A stretch of 7,683 bases of DNA from Actinomycetota bacterium (GTDB lineage Bacteria; Actinomycetota; Thermoleophilia; Solirubrobacterales; Solirubrobacteraceae): contig JAHWJM010000115.1 in the NCBI GenBank assembly GCA_019348435.1, forward strand, positions 1 through 7,683, in the 5' to 3' direction. Numbering within the stretch: position 1 is the stretch's first letter; each line of letters begins with the position of its first letter. Positions 6,024-7,683 of this stretch are shown one piece after another. The notes beneath the pieces were generated by a model. It saw nothing but the letters and a program-made list of their open reading frames with translations. It did no database searches and was not told where the DNA came from. A program made the translations under genes and the position numbers.

Positions 6024-7408
6024 GCGAGCTGCCCCGCGAGGAGCTCGCGCCCGAGGCGCCGGACTCCGCCCCCAGCGTGACCGCGACCCCCGGCGAGCCG
6101 GTTCCCGGCGCACGCCCGCAAGCCGGGTCGGGGCTGCGCATCCGGGCCGCTCGCGGCACGATCATCAACACCGCCTTCCTCGTCGGCGTCAACACGCTCA
6201 ACCTCCTCCGCGGCTTCCTCGTGGCGGCGTTCCTGACGACGTCGGACTACGGCGTCTGGGGCGTGATCCTCGTCGTCCTCTACACGCTGATGTTCCTGCG
6301 CCAGGTCGGCATCGGCGACAAGTTCATCCAGCAGGACGAGCCCGACCAGGAGCTGGCCTTCCGCAAGGCGATGACGTTCGAGCTGTCGATCGCGGGCATC
6401 GTGCTGGGCGCCGGGCTGGTGCTCGTGCCGACCATGGCTCTGGTGATGGGCGACGACACGATCATCGCGCCAGCCCTGGTGGCGCTGCTCGTCGTGCCCG
6501 CCCAGGCGCTGCAGGCGCCGCTGTGGATCTTCTACCGCGAGATGGACTTCGCGCGCCAGCGCAAGCTGCAGATCACCGACCCGATCGCCGGCTTCGTCAT
6601 CGCGGTCGCGCTCCTGATCGCCGGCTGGAACTACTGGGCGCTCATCGTCGGCGTCGTCGCCGGCGCCTGGGTCGGTGCGATCGTGTCGCTGCGCGCCTCG
6701 CCGTACCGCTTTCGCTGGACGTTCGACCGCGTGGCGGCGCGCGCCTACGGCTCGTTCTCGTGGCCGCTGTTCTTCGCCGGCATGTCGGGGATCGTCGTCG
6801 GCCAGGGCCTCCTGATCGTGGGGGAGGCCAAGCTCGGCCTGGCGGGCGTCGGCATCATCGCGCTGGCCTCGACGATCTCGCAGTACTCAGACCGCGCCGA
6901 CCAGGCGATCACGCAGACGATCTACCCGACGATCTGCGCCGTGAAGGACCGCGCCGACCTGCTCTACGAGGCGTTCGTGAAGTCCAATCGCCTCGCGCTC
7001 ATGTGGGGCGCGCCGTTCGGCCTCGGCCTGGCCCTCTTCGCCGAGGACCTCGTGCAGTTCGGGATCGGCGAGCGCTGGCGACCGGGGATCGGGCTCATGC
7101 AGGCGATCGGCGTCTCGGTCGCCGTGCATCAGATCGGCTTCAACTGGGACGCCTTCTATCGCGCCAGGGCCGATACGAAGCCCATCGGGATCGCGGCCGC
7201 GATCGCCATCGTCGCGTTCCTGGCGATCGCGCTCGACCCGTGGGTCGGGTGGCTGCAAAGCCGGGGAGCATCCCGCGGGGTCGCGGTGCTGCTGGTCATG
7301 CTGGCGCTGGTCGCCGCGATCGTCGCGGTGGTCACGGTGCGACTACCGCTCGCGGCGTCCGAACCCGCCGAAACCACCGCCGAGCCGGAGTTCGCGCAGG
7401 CCGCCTGA
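6020..7408 (+). CDS. Wzx-like polysaccharide flippase (MOP superfamily, oligosaccharide exporter)
   Basis: A 462-residue inner-membrane protein that would move undecaprenyl-linked oligosaccharide units to the outer face. About 45 hydrophilic Pro/Glu-rich residues come first, then roughly a dozen hydrophobic segments from residue 48 to 440 and a short acidic tail. Family marks include FLTTSDYGVWG (71-81) after helix 1-2, GDKFIQQDEPDQELAF (99-114), the cytoplasmic IFYREMDFARQRKLQ (170-184), IYPTICAVKDR (301-311) and GERWRPG (350-356), all typical of Polysacc_synt-type exporters. The GTG start overlaps the GT2 stop as GTGA, so its translation is probably coupled to GT2. The hydrophilic N-terminal extension is longer than in most Wzx proteins and probably disordered. 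The substrate cannot be inferred. Confidence 0.9.
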   Translation: MSELPREELAPEAPDSAPSVTATPGEPVPGARPQAGSGLRIRAARGTIINTAFLVGVNTLNLLRGFLVAAFLTTSDYGVWGVILVVLYTLMFLRQVGIGDKFIQQDEPDQELAFRKAMTFELSIAGIVLGAGLVLVPTMALVMGDDTIIAPALVALLVVPAQALQAPLWIFYREMDFARQRKLQITDPIAGFVIAVALLIAGWNYWALIVGVVAGAWVGAIVSLRASPYRFRWTFDRVAARAYGSFSWPLFFAGMSGIVVGQGLLIVGEAKLGLAGVGIIALASTISQYSDRADQAITQTIYPTICAVKDRADLLYEAFVKSNRLALMWGAPFGLGLALFAEDLVQFGIGERWRPGIGLMQAIGVSVAVHQIGFNWDAFYRARADTKPIGIAAAIAIVAFLAIALDPWVGWLQSRGASRGVAVLLVMLALVAAIVAVVTVRLPLAASEPAETTAEPEFAQAA

Positions 7409-7417
7409 CTCCCCAAA

Positions 7418-7438
7418 CGGCGGACCGCCGGCCGGCGG
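7418..7438 (+). terminator. GC-rich overlapping dyads after the flippase, possible terminator or attenuator
   Basis: CGGCGG-A-CCGCCG (7418-7430) overlaps a perfect 14-base palindrome CCGCCGGCCGGCGG (7425-7438). The middle arm can pair with either side, so two alternative hairpins are possible ten bases after the flippase stop. No T-run follows, so this is not a classic intrinsic terminator. It could weaken read-through into the next gene, or be compositional. Confidence 0.3.
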
Positions 7439-7456
7439 GCCCACCTCTCGAAGATG

Positions 7457-7462
7457 AAAGGA
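7457..7462 (+). promoter_or_regulatory. Shine-Dalgarno of the last gene
   Basis: AAAGGA lies eight bases before the ATG at 7471. This gene therefore appears to be translated from an mRNA with a leader, unlike the upstream glycan genes. The 62-base gap to the flippase would allow read-through from that operon. Confidence 0.55.
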
Positions 7463-7470
7463 CGAAATTC

Positions 7471-7683
7471 ATGAAAACCGTCAACCGCCGATTTCTTCGC
7501 CACTACGTCGAGATGGTCGTCGTGATGTTCGTTGGCATGGCCGTGCTCGGCGTACCGGCCGGATGGGCCCTCGAGGCCGCGGCACCAGCTGGGCAGAGCT
7601 CAGCCCCGAGCCGATGCTGCTGCTGATGGCCTTCACCATGACGGCGCCCATGGTCGCGTGGATGCACCGCATGGGACATCCCT
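7471..7683 (+). pseudogene. Small membrane protein with a one-base frameshift, cut by the window edge
   Basis: From the ATG the first frame reads MKTVNRRFLRHYVEMVVVMF, with a membrane helix at about residues 13-34, until LEAA (codons to ~7581). It then turns to low-quality sequence and stops at TGA 7624-7626 after Cys-Cys-Cys. In the frame one base off, from 7584 to the edge, the text is again coherent: TSWAELSPEPMLLLMAFTMT then APMVAWMHRMGHP, a second membrane helix followed by a Met/His-rich turn. Joining the two gives a natural protein ALEAAxTSWAEL, so one base seems to be missing near 7579-7583 (GCGGC where GCGGGC would restore frame). It may be a true mutation or a sequencing or assembly error in a GC run. 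I recall similar small two- to four-helix proteins in actinobacteria but cannot name the family with confidence. No function is assigned. Confidence 0.6.

Noticed and set aside
1..7683. tRNA, rRNA, insertion sequence or attachment site
   Set aside because: I saw no tRNA-like T-arm/anticodon arrangement, no rRNA-like text, no transposase or integrase and no terminal inverted repeats around the style change.

Overview
The window is very GC-rich. From about position 950 onward it reads like a high-GC actinobacterium, most plausibly of the Thermoleophilia/Solirubrobacterales type. The reasons are near-exclusive G/C third codon positions, GTG starts, and start codons 6-10 bases after a -10-like hexamer with no Shine-Dalgarno, which suggests leaderless mRNAs. 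This assignment is inferred from style, not from a search. The first ~950 bases look different: about 24 of 146 codons of the response regulator end in A or T, it has a strong AAGGAGG, and its sequence resembles single-domain receivers of alphaproteobacteria such as Sphingomonas.

Layout: (1) 1-410, a possible 3' end of an unknown gene, then a less GC-rich leader with two short inverted repeats. (2) 411-848 (+), a single-domain response regulator. (3) 849-1195, no intact gene: a possible C-terminal fragment ending at 895 (-), and the first ~48 codons of a sigma-factor-like protein starting at 1091 (-) that loses its frame near 948. This is the likely seam between the two sequence styles. (4) 1196-2365 (+), a GT4 glycosyltransferase. 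(5) 2362-4437 (-), a GT-C-type polytopic membrane glycosyltransferase converging on the GT4, with the two stop codons sharing one CTAG. (6) 4438-5024, a 587-base gap with a 40-base direct repeat that carries a dyad-symmetric 15-mer. (7) 5025-6023 (+), a GT2 glycosyltransferase, overlapping by GTGA with (8) 6020-7408 (+), a Wzx-like flippase. (9) 7471 to the edge (+), the start of a small membrane protein with a one-base frameshift.

Regions 4-8 form part of a surface-polysaccharide locus. The cytoplasmic GT4 and GT2 enzymes would add sugars to a lipid-linked precursor, the flippase would move it across the membrane, and the GT-C protein would use a polyprenyl-phosphate sugar on the outer face. 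No initiating phosphoglycosyltransferase, polymerase or sugar-nucleotide synthesis gene is in the window. I do not see a clearly new system. The items most worth checking are the seam at 840-970, the paired operator-like repeat at 4615-4725 and the frameshift near 7580.
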